Part shown: positions 17,687 through 25,985 of the stretch, one piece after another
Layout of the letters: each line of letters opens with the position of its first letter
Numbering within the stretch: the first letter of the stretch is position 1
Source: Rhodobacteraceae bacterium HLUCCA12
GTDB lineage: Bacteria; Pseudomonadota; Alphaproteobacteria; Rhodobacterales; Rhodobacteraceae
Direction of reading: 5' to 3'
Length of the DNA: 64,000 nt
Assembly (NCBI GenBank): GCA_001314715.1
Contig: LJSV01000003.1
Span: forward strand, 267,181-331,180
Made by a program: the position numbers and the translations under genes
Notes under the pieces: generated by a model
Seen by the model: only the letters and a program-made list of their open reading frames with translations
The model's database searches: none
Told to the model about the DNA's origin: nothing

Positions 17687-18442
17687 TCAGACAAGGAACC
17701 CGCCATCGGCATCGTCGCCGGCCTCTTCGACCAGGCGATCGAAATCGGGGATGGTGATGTGGCGCTTGCCTTCGATCTCGATGATCCCGTCGCGGCGCAG
17801 GGCCGAGATCTGACGGCTCACGGTTTCGAGGGTCAGGCCCAGGTATTCCGACATCGCCTCGCGCGTCAGGGGCAGATCGACGACGACCGCGCCGGCTTCG
17901 CGCTGATTGTTGAGCGAGGCATCGCGCCGGGCAATGATGGCGATCAGGCTGGCGATCTTTTCGCGCGCGGTCTTGCGGCCCAAAAGCAGCATCCATTCGC
18001 GTGCCGCATCCAGTTCGTCGAGCGTCATTTCCAGAAGCCGCTGGCCCACATGCGGGGTGGTCAGCATGACATCCTCGAACGGTTTCTTGCGAAAGCAGCA
18101 CATCACCAGGTCCGAGGTCGCGGTGACGTCATAGGCCGCCGTTTCGCGCCCCGGCCGGCCCACGAAATCCGAGGGCAGCAAAAGGCCGACCATCTGGCGG
18201 CGCCCGTCCTCCATCGTCTGGGTCAGGGTTGCGATGCCCGACACGACCGATGCGACGAAATCCATACGGTCGCCCGACCAGACCACGGTCTGACCGGCCT
18301 CGAAGCTGCGATAATACTTGATCTCTTCGAGGCGGCGAAGCTCGTCATCCTCGCATCGTGCGCAGACGGCACGATGGCGGATCGGGCAATCGCCGCAGTT
18401 CAAATGGACCGTTTTGGCCGGGGCAGCAGAAGTTTTGTACAT
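17687..18442 (-). CDS. fnrL: FnrL, oxygen-sensing Crp/Fnr family regulator
   Basis: A 251-residue regulator. N-terminal cysteines C16, C19, C27 and C30 (NCGDCPIRHRAVCARC) and C115/C116 are candidates for the four [4Fe-4S] ligands that sense oxygen. The middle is a cyclic-nucleotide-binding-like barrel, and the C-terminal HTH has LTREAMSEYLGLTLETVSRQ, whose E-SR residues read TTGA half-sites. It activates cbb3 oxidase and haem genes at low oxygen. The start MYKTSAAPAK is preferred; a longer frame exists upstream but crosses an FNR box. It is divergent from hemN. Confidence 0.95.
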   Translation of the reverse strand: MYKTSAAPAKTVHLNCGDCPIRHRAVCARCEDDELRRLEEIKYYRSFEAGQTVVWSGDRMDFVASVVSGIATLTQTMEDGRRQMVGLLLPSDFVGRPGRETAAYDVTATSDLVMCCFRKKPFEDVMLTTPHVGQRLLEMTLDELDAAREWMLLLGRKTAREKIASLIAIIARRDASLNNQREAGAVVVDLPLTREAMSEYLGLTLETVSRQISALRRDGIIEIEGKRHITIPDFDRLVEEAGDDADGGFLV

Positions 18443-18445
18443 GGT

Positions 18446-18459
18446 TTGATCTATATCAA
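18446..18459. promoter_or_regulatory. FNR box between fnrL and hemN
   Basis: TTGA-TCTATA-TCAA is a perfect FNR site. It lies 4 bp before the proposed fnrL ATG and 35 bp before the hemN ATG. It suits activation of hemN and possibly repression of fnrL by its own product. Confidence 0.88.
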
Positions 18460-18493
18460 GGCTCGCAACGGCGCGAGGGCTGATCCTAACGAA

Positions 18494-19849
18494 ATGAACA
18501 CTGACTCGCAACTCGCCGGGCTAGGCCTTTTTGACGCGCGCGTGCCGCGATACACGAGCTATCCCACCGCGCCGCAATTCTCCGCCGCGGTGGGGGAATC
18601 GCAATTCGTGGACTGGCTGCGTGCCATCGCACCAGATAGCCGGATCTCGCTCTATATCCATGTGCCGTTCTGCCGCAGGCTGTGCTGGTTTTGCGCCTGC
18701 CGCACGCAGGGCACCAGCACCGACGCCCCCGTCGTCGCCTATGTCGAGCATCTCAAGGCCGAGCTTGCGCTGCTTGGCCGGATCCTGCCCGAGGGCGTTA
18801 CGCTGTCACGCCTGCACTGGGGCGGCGGAACGCCGACGCTGCTGCCGCCCGAGCAGATGCGCGATCTGTCGCGTGCGATCTTCGACATCGCCCCCCTGGG
18901 CACGGCGGCCGAATTCTCGGTCGAGATCGACCCCAACGAGATCGACGCGGCACGGCTGGACGCGCTGGCCGAGGCGGGGATGAACCGCGCCTCGATCGGG
19001 GTGCAGGATTTCGATGCCGAGATTCAGAAGACGATCGGGCGCGACCAGAGCTATGAGATCACCCGCGATGCGGTCGAGGCGATCCGCGCCCGCGGGGTGA
19101 CGAGCCTGAATGCCGATATCCTGTATGGATTGCCGCACCAGACCCGCTCACGGGTGTCGGATTCGGTTCAGAAACTGCTCTCGCTCGCGCCCGACCGGGT
19201 GGCGCTTTATGGCTATGCCCATGTGCCCTGGATGGCCCGGCGGCAACAACTGATCCCGTCGGACACGCTGCCGCGCCCCGAAGAACGGCTTGAGCTGTTC
19301 GAAACCGCGCGCCAGCTTTTTGCCTGGGACGGCTATCGCGAGATCGGCATCGACCATTTCGCCCGCCCCACGGACGGGCTTGCGATTGCGGCCGATCAGG
19401 GCACCTTGCGGCGCAACTTTCAGGGGTACACCGATGACACGGCGCCGGTTCTGGTCGGGCTTGGCGCCTCGTCGATCTCGCGCTTTCCGCAGGGCTATGC
19501 GCAGATGAACCCATCGACATCGGGTTGGGTCAAGGCCGTGCAGGCGGGCCATTTCGCCACGACGCGCGGACACGCCTTTCAAGGCGACGACCTGTTGCGC
19601 GGACGGATCATCGAGGCGCTGATGTGCGACTTCACGGTCGACAAGACCGCCCTGATCGCGGATTTCGGCGCCTCTCCGGCCCAGCTGGACGATCTGTTCA
19701 GGCCCGTGGCGGAAAAATTCGGCGACTTTGTCACCGATGATGCGCAGCACTTTACCATACCGGCGCGCGGCCGACCGCTGGCGCGCATGATCGCCGCCGG
19801 GTTCGACGGGTATGCGATGGCGCGCACCGGGCATTCGACGGCCGTCTGA
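18494..19849 (+). CDS. hemN: Oxygen-independent coproporphyrinogen III oxidase
   Basis: A 451-residue radical-SAM enzyme that decarboxylates coproporphyrinogen III to protoporphyrinogen IX without oxygen. The 4Fe-4S cluster cysteines are C60, C64 and C67 (HVPFCRRLCWFCACR), and HWGGGTPT is the SAM-region glycine motif. SIGVQDFD and ADILYGLPHQT are also HemN-typical. It completes the low-oxygen haem supply beside the cbb3 genes and sits downstream of an FNR box. In Rhodobacter the equivalent is hemZ/hemN next to fnrL. Confidence 0.95.
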   Translation: MNTDSQLAGLGLFDARVPRYTSYPTAPQFSAAVGESQFVDWLRAIAPDSRISLYIHVPFCRRLCWFCACRTQGTSTDAPVVAYVEHLKAELALLGRILPEGVTLSRLHWGGGTPTLLPPEQMRDLSRAIFDIAPLGTAAEFSVEIDPNEIDAARLDALAEAGMNRASIGVQDFDAEIQKTIGRDQSYEITRDAVEAIRARGVTSLNADILYGLPHQTRSRVSDSVQKLLSLAPDRVALYGYAHVPWMARRQQLIPSDTLPRPEERLELFETARQLFAWDGYREIGIDHFARPTDGLAIAADQGTLRRNFQGYTDDTAPVLVGLGASSISRFPQGYAQMNPSTSGWVKAVQAGHFATTRGHAFQGDDLLRGRIIEALMCDFTVDKTALIADFGASPAQLDDLFRPVAEKFGDFVTDDAQHFTIPARGRPLARMIAAGFDGYAMARTGHSTAV

Positions 19850-19880
19850 TCGGCCCCGCCGGCGCGCGTGGGAGGCGCGA

Positions 19881-20663
19881 TCACTGACCGGCGGGGCGCG
19901 GGGCGAACGGAAGGCTGCTGGACAGCCCGCCGTCGATCACCAGAACCTGGCCGTTGATATAGGACGCTGCATCGGACGCCAGAAAGGCCACGGCCTCGGC
20001 GACCTCGTCCGCTTCGCCTCCGCGCTGCAAGGGGTTGAGCTGGCCGATCCTGTCGCCGCGACCGCGTCGGCGCGCGGCGTCGTAGAGCGGGGCGGTCATC
20101 GGCGTCTCGATCAGACCGGGGGCGACGGCATTGATGCGAATGCCGCGCCCCGTCAATGCCGCCGCGACCGTCTGGACCATGTTGATGACGCCGGCCTTGG
20201 ACGCGGAATAGGGGATGCCCCCCGCGCCCGCCCGCAACCCGGCCGCCGAGGCGGTGCAGACGATCGAGGCGCCCGCCTGCATATGCGGCAGCGCCGTCGT
20301 GATCGCGAGCCAGGGGCCGATCAGGTTGATGCGCAGGATCTCGGCGAAGTCCTTTGAATCGGTGGCAAGGTCGGGGATCAGGGGCCCGGAGACACCGGCA
20401 TTGGCATGCAGGATGTCGAGCCGGCCGAAAGCGGCGATCGCCTGATCGGTGATGCGCTGCGCGCCGTCGTCACTGGCGCAGTCGGCCACAACCGCCTCGA
20501 CCCGGCCACCGGCCTGGCGGATCAGTTCGGCGGTCTCCGCGACCGACGGATTGCGGTCGGCCGCGACCACGGCCGCGCCACGCTCGGCCAGAAGGCGCGC
20601 CGTCGCGCGGCCGATACCACCGGCGGCGCCGGTGACAACGGCGACCTTGCCCGAAAGGGTCAT
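19881..20663 (-). CDS. Short-chain dehydrogenase/reductase
   Basis: A 260-residue classical [22 protein letters not shown] at residues 12-30 binds NAD(P), NAG in LHANAGVSG is the structural motif, and Ser plus YSASK (IPYSASKAG) form the catalytic set. The start overlaps the stop of the acyl-CoA dehydrogenase gene upstream (ATGA), so the two are translated together. Oxidation of a 3-hydroxyacyl-CoA or an alcohol in the same pathway is plausible, but the substrate is not shown by the sequence. Confidence 0.87.
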   Translation of the reverse strand: MTLSGKVAVVTGAAGGIGRATARLLAERGAAVVAADRNPSVAETAELIRQAGGRVEAVVADCASDDGAQRITDQAIAAFGRLDILHANAGVSGPLIPDLATDSKDFAEILRINLIGPWLAITTALPHMQAGASIVCTASAAGLRAGAGGIPYSASKAGVINMVQTVAAALTGRGIRINAVAPGLIETPMTAPLYDAARRRGRGDRIGQLNPLQRGGEADEVAEAVAFLASDAASYINGQVLVIDGGLSSSLPFAPRPAGQ

Positions 20664-21919
20664 TGCGGCAAGCCGCGCGACGTGACCATCGGCGTCCAGC
20701 CCGGATGGTTCAGACCCTTGCGCTTGCGCAACTCAAGGCGGGCGAGCTGATCGCGATGCACTTCGTCGGGGCCATCGGCAAGCCGGATCACCCGCGCAAT
20801 GGCATAGGCGATCGCGGTGCCGAAATCGTTGCCGGTGCCGCCGCCGCCAAACACCTGAATGGCCCAGTCGGTGACCTTGCAGGCCATGTTCGGCACGGCG
20901 ATCTTGATCATGGCGATCTCGGCGCGGGCCTCCTTGTTGCCGACGGTGTCCATCTTGTGGGCGGTGTGCAGCGTCAGCAGGCGGCATTGGTCGATCATGA
21001 TGCGCGCCTCGGCGATGCGTTCGCGCGTGACCGACTGGTCGGCGACCGGCTTGCCAAAGGCCACGCGCTGCATGGCGCGGTCGATCATGTTTTCCAGCGT
21101 GCGTTCGGCCAGGCCGATCAGACGCATGCAATGGTGAATGCGGCCCGGCCCCAGTCGGCCCTGCGCGATCTCGAAACCGCGGCCCTCGCCCAGCAGCATG
21201 TTGCTGGCCGGGACGCGAACATTCTCGAACACCACTTCCGAGGCGCGGTCAGGCACGCCGTAATACCCGAATACGGGCAACGACCGGACGACGCGCACGC
21301 CGGGGGCGTCCATCGGCACAAGGATCATGCTTTGCTGCTTGTGCCGGTCGGGGTTGTCGGGGTCGGTCTTGCCCATGAAGATGCAGATCTTGCAGGCCGG
21401 GTTCGACGCGCCGGTCGTGTACCATTTTCGGGCATTGATGACGTAGTCATCGCCGTCGCGGCGGATCTCGGCCTGGATATTGGTGGCATCGGATGAGGCG
21501 ACATCGGGTTCGGTCATCGCAAAGCAAGAGCGGATCTTGCCGTCGAGCAAGGGCGCCAGCCATTGCTGTTTCTGCGCCTCGGTGCCGTAGCGTTCCAGCA
21601 CTTCCATGTTGCCGGTGTCAGGCGCATTGCAGTTGAACACCTCGGGCGCCAGCAGGGAACGGCCCATGATCTCGCACAGGCGGCCGTATTCGACATTGCT
21701 CAGCCCCGCGCCGCGTTCGCTGTCGGGCAGGAACAGGTTCCAGAGCCCGGCTTCGCGCGCCAGCGGTTTCAGTTCCTCGATGACCGGATAGACACGAAAC
21801 GGTCCCAGCTCCTCGGCCTCGCGGAAATAGCGCGCTTCGTTGGGATAGATGTGGCGGTCCATGAAGTCGGCGAGCCGGGTTTCCAGCTCAAGGACGCGGG
21901 CAGTCTTGTCAGGGATCAT
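20660..21919 (-). CDS. Acyl-CoA dehydrogenase family protein (ACAD10/11-like)
   Basis: A 419-residue flavoprotein. The acyl-CoA dehydrogenase signature [17 protein letters not shown] lies mid-protein, with the FAD/ETF-contact segment [20 protein letters not shown]. The C-terminal part contains [11 protein letters not shown], which closes the FAD fold, and [20 protein letters not shown], which is typical of ACAD family members found with a phosphotransferase gene. It is followed by an SDR (4-nt overlap) and divergent from an APH-type kinase gene. Substrate chain length is not known. Confidence 0.9.
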   Translation of the reverse strand: MIPDKTARVLELETRLADFMDRHIYPNEARYFREAEELGPFRVYPVIEELKPLAREAGLWNLFLPDSERGAGLSNVEYGRLCEIMGRSLLAPEVFNCNAPDTGNMEVLERYGTEAQKQQWLAPLLDGKIRSCFAMTEPDVASSDATNIQAEIRRDGDDYVINARKWYTTGASNPACKICIFMGKTDPDNPDRHKQQSMILVPMDAPGVRVVRSLPVFGYYGVPDRASEVVFENVRVPASNMLLGEGRGFEIAQGRLGPGRIHHCMRLIGLAERTLENMIDRAMQRVAFGKPVADQSVTRERIAEARIMIDQCRLLTLHTAHKMDTVGNKEARAEIAMIKIAVPNMACKVTDWAIQVFGGGGTGNDFGTAIAYAIARVIRLADGPDEVHRDQLARLELRKRKGLNHPGWTPMVTSRGLPQ

Positions 21920-21970
21920 GGCGGGCTCCTCTTTGCGGGCAGCGTAGCGCCTGGCATAACATCTGACAAG

Positions 21971-21983
21971 ATCGTCTGACGAT
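21971..21983. promoter_or_regulatory. FadR-subfamily (GntR) operator-like palindrome
   Basis: ATCGTC-T-GACGAT is a 13-bp palindrome that fits the FadR-subfamily consensus TNGT-N3-ACNA (TCGTCTGACGA). It lies in the divergent promoter of the acyl-CoA dehydrogenase and kinase genes. The FCD-GntR gene at the end of the plus-strand operon is the natural candidate binder. Confidence 0.55.
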
Positions 21984-22041
21984 TAAACTTGCCACCGCGC
22001 CCACGCACCGGCATTCTGGACGCAACGGGCAGGAGGACGAA

Positions 22042-23064
22042 ATGGCCGAAGCGGAACTCGATGCGTGGATGGCGCAGAATGTGGCCGGGTATCGCGGGCC
22101 CTTGACGCTGCACCGGCTGTCGGGCGGGCAGTCGAACCCGACCTGGCGGATCGAGGCGGCCAGCGGGCGCTACGTGTTGCGCCAGAAACCGGTGGGCAAC
22201 GTGCTGCCCTCGGCACATCAGGTGGACCGTGAGTATCGCGTGATGAAGGCGCTGGCACCGACGCCGGTGCCGGTGCCCCGTGTCCTGGCCCTGTGCGAGG
22301 ATACGGCCGTCATGGGGTCGATGTTCTTTGTCATGGACCATATCGAAGGCCGGACCCTGTTCGACCCGCGCCTGCCCGGACTTGCGGCATCGGAACGCGC
22401 GGCGATCTTCGATCAGATGAACCAGGCGATCGCCGCGATCAGCTTGGTGGACCCGGTCGCGGTGGGGCTGGACGATTACGGGCGCCACGGCGGCTATGTG
22501 CAGCGCCAGATCAGTCGTTGGACAAAGCAGTATCGCGCCAGCGAAACGCAGCCGATCCTGTCGATGGATGCCCTGATCGACTGGCTGCCGCAGAACATGC
22601 CCGACACGCCCGAAGAGGTCCGCCTGGCGCATGGCGATTTCCGGCTGGACAACCTGATCCTGCATCCCAACGAACCCCGCGTGCTGGCGGTGGTGGACTG
22701 GGAGCTGTCGACACTGGGCTGCCCCTTTGCCGATTTTGCCTATAACGTGATGGCCTGGCGGATCGCGCCGGGGCTCTTCCGCGGGCTGGGCGGCGTCGAT
22801 CTGGCCGGCACGGGAATACCGAGCGAAGATGCCTATATCGACCTCTGGTGCCAGAGAACCGGGCGCAGACGGCCCGAGAATTTCGACTTCTACATCATCC
22901 TCAGCATGTTTCGGATCGCCGCGATCCTGCAAGGAATCGCGCGGCGCGCGCTGGATGGCACCGCCGCCGACCCCAAGGCGGCCGAGATGGGGGCCAAGGC
23001 CGCCCCGCTTGCCGATATCGCTTGGGATATGGCACGGCGTCTGAACGGGTCGGCGTCGTCGTGA
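22042..23064 (+). CDS. Aminoglycoside-phosphotransferase-like kinase (ACAD10 N-terminal type)
   Basis: A 340-residue kinase-fold protein. Its catalytic loop is LAHGDFRLDNLILH (Brenner HGDxxxxN motif) and the metal-binding DW is in VVDWELSTLGCPFADFAYN. LHRLSGGQSNPTWRIEAASG at the N terminus is the nucleotide-binding beta hairpin. Proteins of this subtype occur with acyl-CoA dehydrogenases, and the human ACAD10/11 proteins fuse the two; they phosphorylate 4-hydroxyacyl-CoAs. That supports a role in catabolism of hydroxy-acids here rather than drug resistance. A strong AGGAGG site precedes the ATG. Confidence 0.85.
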   Translation: MAEAELDAWMAQNVAGYRGPLTLHRLSGGQSNPTWRIEAASGRYVLRQKPVGNVLPSAHQVDREYRVMKALAPTPVPVPRVLALCEDTAVMGSMFFVMDHIEGRTLFDPRLPGLAASERAAIFDQMNQAIAAISLVDPVAVGLDDYGRHGGYVQRQISRWTKQYRASETQPILSMDALIDWLPQNMPDTPEEVRLAHGDFRLDNLILHPNEPRVLAVVDWELSTLGCPFADFAYNVMAWRIAPGLFRGLGGVDLAGTGIPSEDAYIDLWCQRTGRRRPENFDFYIILSMFRIAAILQGIARRALDGTAADPKAAEMGAKAAPLADIAWDMARRLNGSASS

Positions 23065-23720
23065 ACTCGCATCCCGGCAAGCCCCACCCATCCGGTCCCG
23101 AGACCCTGGTGCGCGATATCCTGCACGGCCTGTCCGAGGGCCGCTTTGCGCCCGGCCAGCGGTTGGCGGAACCCGACCTGATGGCGCGATACGGTGTCGG
23201 GCGCTCGACCGTGCGTGAGGCATTGGGCCGGCTTGCGGCGGGTGGCGTGGTGACGCTGGCCCCGCATCGGGGCGCGCATATCCGGCTGCTGACCCGGCGG
23301 GAAACGGCCGATGTGCTGCGCGTGTCCGAATATCTGTTGGGTCTGGCGGCACGGCAGGCGGCCGAGGCGGTGCTGGCAGGTGGCGATCCGTCGCGACTGG
23401 TCGCCGCCGCCGACGCCTATACCCATGCGGATGCCGCAACCGAATCGCGTGCGCGCGCCCGCTATTACCGGGCGCTGATCGAACTCGGCGGCAACAGTGA
23501 GCTGGAGCGTCTGTTGCCCGCATTGCAAGTGCATCTGATCCGCGCGCAATTGCGGTCATCGCGCCACGCCAGCGCCGAAAACGAGCGCGCGGCCCTGGTG
23601 GCCGCGATCCGCGCGGGACAGCCCGGCACGGCGGAACGCACCGCGCGCATCCCGATTGCCACACTCATCGCGCGGCTGGACGATTTGCCCGACAGCGCCT
23701 TTGCCGCCGAGGGCGGATGA
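23061..23720 (+). CDS. GntR family regulator with FCD domain
   Basis: A 219-residue repressor. It starts at GTG, which overlaps the kinase stop codon (GTGA). The N-terminal HTH is LAEPDLMARYGVGRSTVREALGRLAAGGVV and the C-terminal FCD domain (RVSEYLLGLAARQAAEAV onward) binds small acids. It probably controls the divergent acyl-CoA/kinase operons through the palindrome at 21971. The effector is unknown. Confidence 0.87.
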   Translation: MNSHPGKPHPSGPETLVRDILHGLSEGRFAPGQRLAEPDLMARYGVGRSTVREALGRLAAGGVVTLAPHRGAHIRLLTRRETADVLRVSEYLLGLAARQAAEAVLAGGDPSRLVAAADAYTHADAATESRARARYYRALIELGGNSELERLLPALQVHLIRAQLRSSRHASAENERAALVAAIRAGQPGTAERTARIPIATLIARLDDLPDSAFAAEGG

Positions 23721-23792
23721 AAAGCGACCCGAGCCAGGGATTTGGACGCGGCCTCTAGGCAGCGCGGGGCGAAAAGGCTATCCCTGAATGAG

Positions 23793-23805
23793 ATTTGATC
23801 AATTT
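23793..23805. promoter_or_regulatory. TTGATCAA operator-like site at the start of the second GntR gene
   Basis: ATTTGATCAATTT shares the palindromic core ATTTGATCAAAT with two sites in front of the aminotransferase gene. Its position just before (or in the first codons of) the gntR gene suggests autoregulation. Confidence 0.5.
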
Positions 23806-23817
23806 CAGGCGCCGGGG

Positions 23818-24480
23818 ATGCACAGCTCCGACAACCCACCGTTTCTTGCCAAGCTGCCCGAGCACGAATCGACCTATCGCCGGCTGCGCGACATGGTTTT
23901 GTTCGGCGACATGGCGCCTGGCCAGAAGGTCACGATCCAGGGGATCACGCGCGCACTTGAGGCGGGCATGACCCCCGTGCGCGAGGCGATCCGGCGGCTG
24001 ACCGCCGAAGGCGCACTGGAGTTGCATGAGAACCGCCGCGTTTCGGTGCCACGGCTGACCCCGTCGCAACTTGAGGAAATCGCCTTTGCGCGCCTTGCGC
24101 TTGAACCCCGGCTGGCGCGGGGCGCAGTGGCGCGCATGCAGCCCGCCGATATCGACCGCCTGGCGCAAATCGACCGCGAGATCGACGCGGCCATCGCCGA
24201 TGTCGATGTCCACCGGTATCTGGCCGGAAACTTCCGGTTTCACTTTGCCCTGTACGAGCTTGCCGATGCGCCGATCCTGTTGTCGCTGACGCAATCGCTT
24301 TGGCTTCGGTTCGGGCCGTCGCTTCGCGTGGTGATCGAAAGCGAGGCCAGCATCGGCCCCGACCGCCACCGCGACGCCGTCGCCGCGATGCGGCAAAACG
24401 ATGCCCGCGCCCTGTCCGAGGCGATCGAAGCCGACATTGCCCAAGGGATGGAGCGCGTGCGCGCCGAATTGGGTGCGTAA
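23818..24480 (+). CDS. GntR family regulator with FCD domain (polyamine operon)
   Basis: A 220-residue regulator when read from MHSSDNPPFLAKLP. An in-frame ATG 30 bp upstream (MRFDQFQAPG) would add ten residues across an operator-like site, so the later start is preferred but not certain. The winged HTH is TIQGITRALEAGMTPVREAIRRLTAEGAL and the FCD domain follows (EEIAFARLALEPRLARGAV, then HFALYELAD). It lies directly upstream of the aminotransferase/oxidase pair and shares near-identical palindromes with their promoter, so it most likely controls them in response to a polyamine or its product. Confidence 0.86.
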   Translation: MHSSDNPPFLAKLPEHESTYRRLRDMVLFGDMAPGQKVTIQGITRALEAGMTPVREAIRRLTAEGALELHENRRVSVPRLTPSQLEEIAFARLALEPRLARGAVARMQPADIDRLAQIDREIDAAIADVDVHRYLAGNFRFHFALYELADAPILLSLTQSLWLRFGPSLRVVIESEASIGPDRHRDAVAAMRQNDARALSEAIEADIAQGMERVRAELGA

Positions 24481-24495
24481 CGAACGGGCGCAATA

Positions 24496-24507
24496 ATTTG
24501 ATCAAAT
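24496..24507. promoter_or_regulatory. Perfect palindrome ATTTGATCAAAT (GntR operator candidate)
   Basis: A 12-bp perfect inverted repeat 16 bp after the gntR stop codon and about 85 bp before the aminotransferase start. It matches the palindromic core found in the gntR leader. Confidence 0.55.
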
Positions 24508-24524
24508 CCATTGCGGGCCGGCAG

Positions 24525-24537
24525 ATTTGATCATAAT
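24525..24537. promoter_or_regulatory. Second TTGATCA operator-like site before the aminotransferase gene
   Basis: ATTTGATCATAAT resembles the upstream palindrome and lies about 29 bp from it, close to three helical turns. Two such sites would allow cooperative or looping binding by the dimeric GntR protein. Confidence 0.5.
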
Positions 24538-24590
24538 CTGGCGCGAACCGAATCTGCCCGGCCAACGCCGGGCCAGCAGAGGATGCCGCC

Positions 24591-25985
24591 ATGCCCACAA
24601 TCACCAACCACATGCCCACGGCCGAACTTCAGGCGCTGGATGCCGCGCATCACATGCACCCGTTCACCCAGAACGCGGGGCTGGCCAAGAAAGGCGCGCG
24701 GATCATCACGCGGGCCAGCGGCGTGACCCTGACCGACAGCGAAGGCCACGAGATCATCGACGCCATGGCCGGCCTTTGGTGCGTGAACATCGGCTATGGC
24801 CGCAAGGAAATGGCCGCCGTCGCCGCGCGCCAGATGGAAGAGCTGCCCTATTACAACACCTTCTTTCAGACCTCGCATGTGCCCGCGATCGCGCTGGCCA
24901 ACCGGATCGCCGAGCTGGCGCCGGGTGATCTGAATCACGTGTTCTTCGCCGGCTCCGGCTCTGAGGCAAACGACACCAATATCCGCATGGTCCGCCACTA
25001 CTGGGCGCTCAAGGGGAAGCCCGAAAAGTCGGTCATCATCAGCCGCAAGAATGCCTATCACGGCTCTTCCATGGGCAGCGGCAGCCTTGGGGGCATGGCG
25101 GCGATGCATGCGCAGGGCGGCATGCCGATCCCCGACATCGTTCATATCGACCAGCCGAACTGGTATTCTGAAGGCGGCGATCAGACGCCCGAGGACTTCG
25201 GGCTTGAACGCGCGCGGCAACTGGAGGCCAAGATCAAGGAGCTGGGCGCCGACCGGGTGGCCGCCTTCATCGGAGAGCCGGTGCAGGGGGCGGGCGGCGT
25301 GATCGTGCCGCCTGCGACCTATTGGCCCGAGATCCAGCGCATCTGCGACAAATACGGCATCCTGCTGATCGCCGATGAGGTGATCTGCGGATTCGGCCGC
25401 ACCGGCAACTGGTTCGGCAGCCAGACGATGGGCATTCGCCCCCATATCATGACCATCGCCAAGGGCCTGTCGTCGGGCTATGCGCCGATCGGCGGGTCCA
25501 TCGTCTGTGACGAGGTTGCGAATACCATCGCGCAGGACGAATTCAATCACGGCTACACCTATTCCGGCCACCCGGTCTGCGCCGCCGTCGCGCTGGAGAA
25601 TTTGCGCATCATCGAGGAAGAGGGGATCATCGACCATGTCCGCGACGTGGCCCATCCCTATCTTGCCGAAAGCTGGCATGCGCTGGGCGACCATCCCCTG
25701 GTCGGCGAAACCAAGCTGGTCGGGTTGATGGGATCGCTGGCGCTGTCGCCCGACAAGGCGCGCCGCGCGCCCTTCGCGGCCGAGGCCGGCACCGTCGGCT
25801 ATATCGTGCGCGAGCGGTGCTTTGCCAACAACCTGGTCATGCGCCATGTCGGCGACCGGATGATCATTTCGCCGCCGCTGGTCATCACCCCCGCCCAGAT
25901 CGACACGTTGATCGAACGCGCGACCCGCGCCTTTGACGAGGCCTATGCACAGGTCAAGGCCGAAGGCTTGATGAAAGCGGCCTGA
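24591..25985 (+). CDS. Omega-aminotransferase, putrescine:pyruvate type (SpuC-like)
   Basis: A 464-residue class III PLP aminotransferase. GSGSEANDTNIRMVRHYW binds the cofactor phosphate, DEVICGFGRTG carries the PLP-contacting Asp, and the Schiff-base lysine is in TIAKGLSSGYAPIGG. YHGSSMGSGSLGG is typical of the aspartate aminotransferase family acting on diamines. With the following FAD oxidase it suggests polyamine degradation through putrescine. The TGATG junction with the oxidase gene couples their translation. Taurine or beta-alanine transaminase activity cannot be excluded. Confidence 0.9.
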   Translation: MPTITNHMPTAELQALDAAHHMHPFTQNAGLAKKGARIITRASGVTLTDSEGHEIIDAMAGLWCVNIGYGRKEMAAVAARQMEELPYYNTFFQTSHVPAIALANRIAELAPGDLNHVFFAGSGSEANDTNIRMVRHYWALKGKPEKSVIISRKNAYHGSSMGSGSLGGMAAMHAQGGMPIPDIVHIDQPNWYSEGGDQTPEDFGLERARQLEAKIKELGADRVAAFIGEPVQGAGGVIVPPATYWPEIQRICDKYGILLIADEVICGFGRTGNWFGSQTMGIRPHIMTIAKGLSSGYAPIGGSIVCDEVANTIAQDEFNHGYTYSGHPVCAAVALENLRIIEEEGIIDHVRDVAHPYLAESWHALGDHPLVGETKLVGLMGSLALSPDKARRAPFAAEAGTVGYIVRERCFANNLVMRHVGDRMIISPPLVITPAQIDTLIERATRAFDEAYAQVKAEGLMKAA

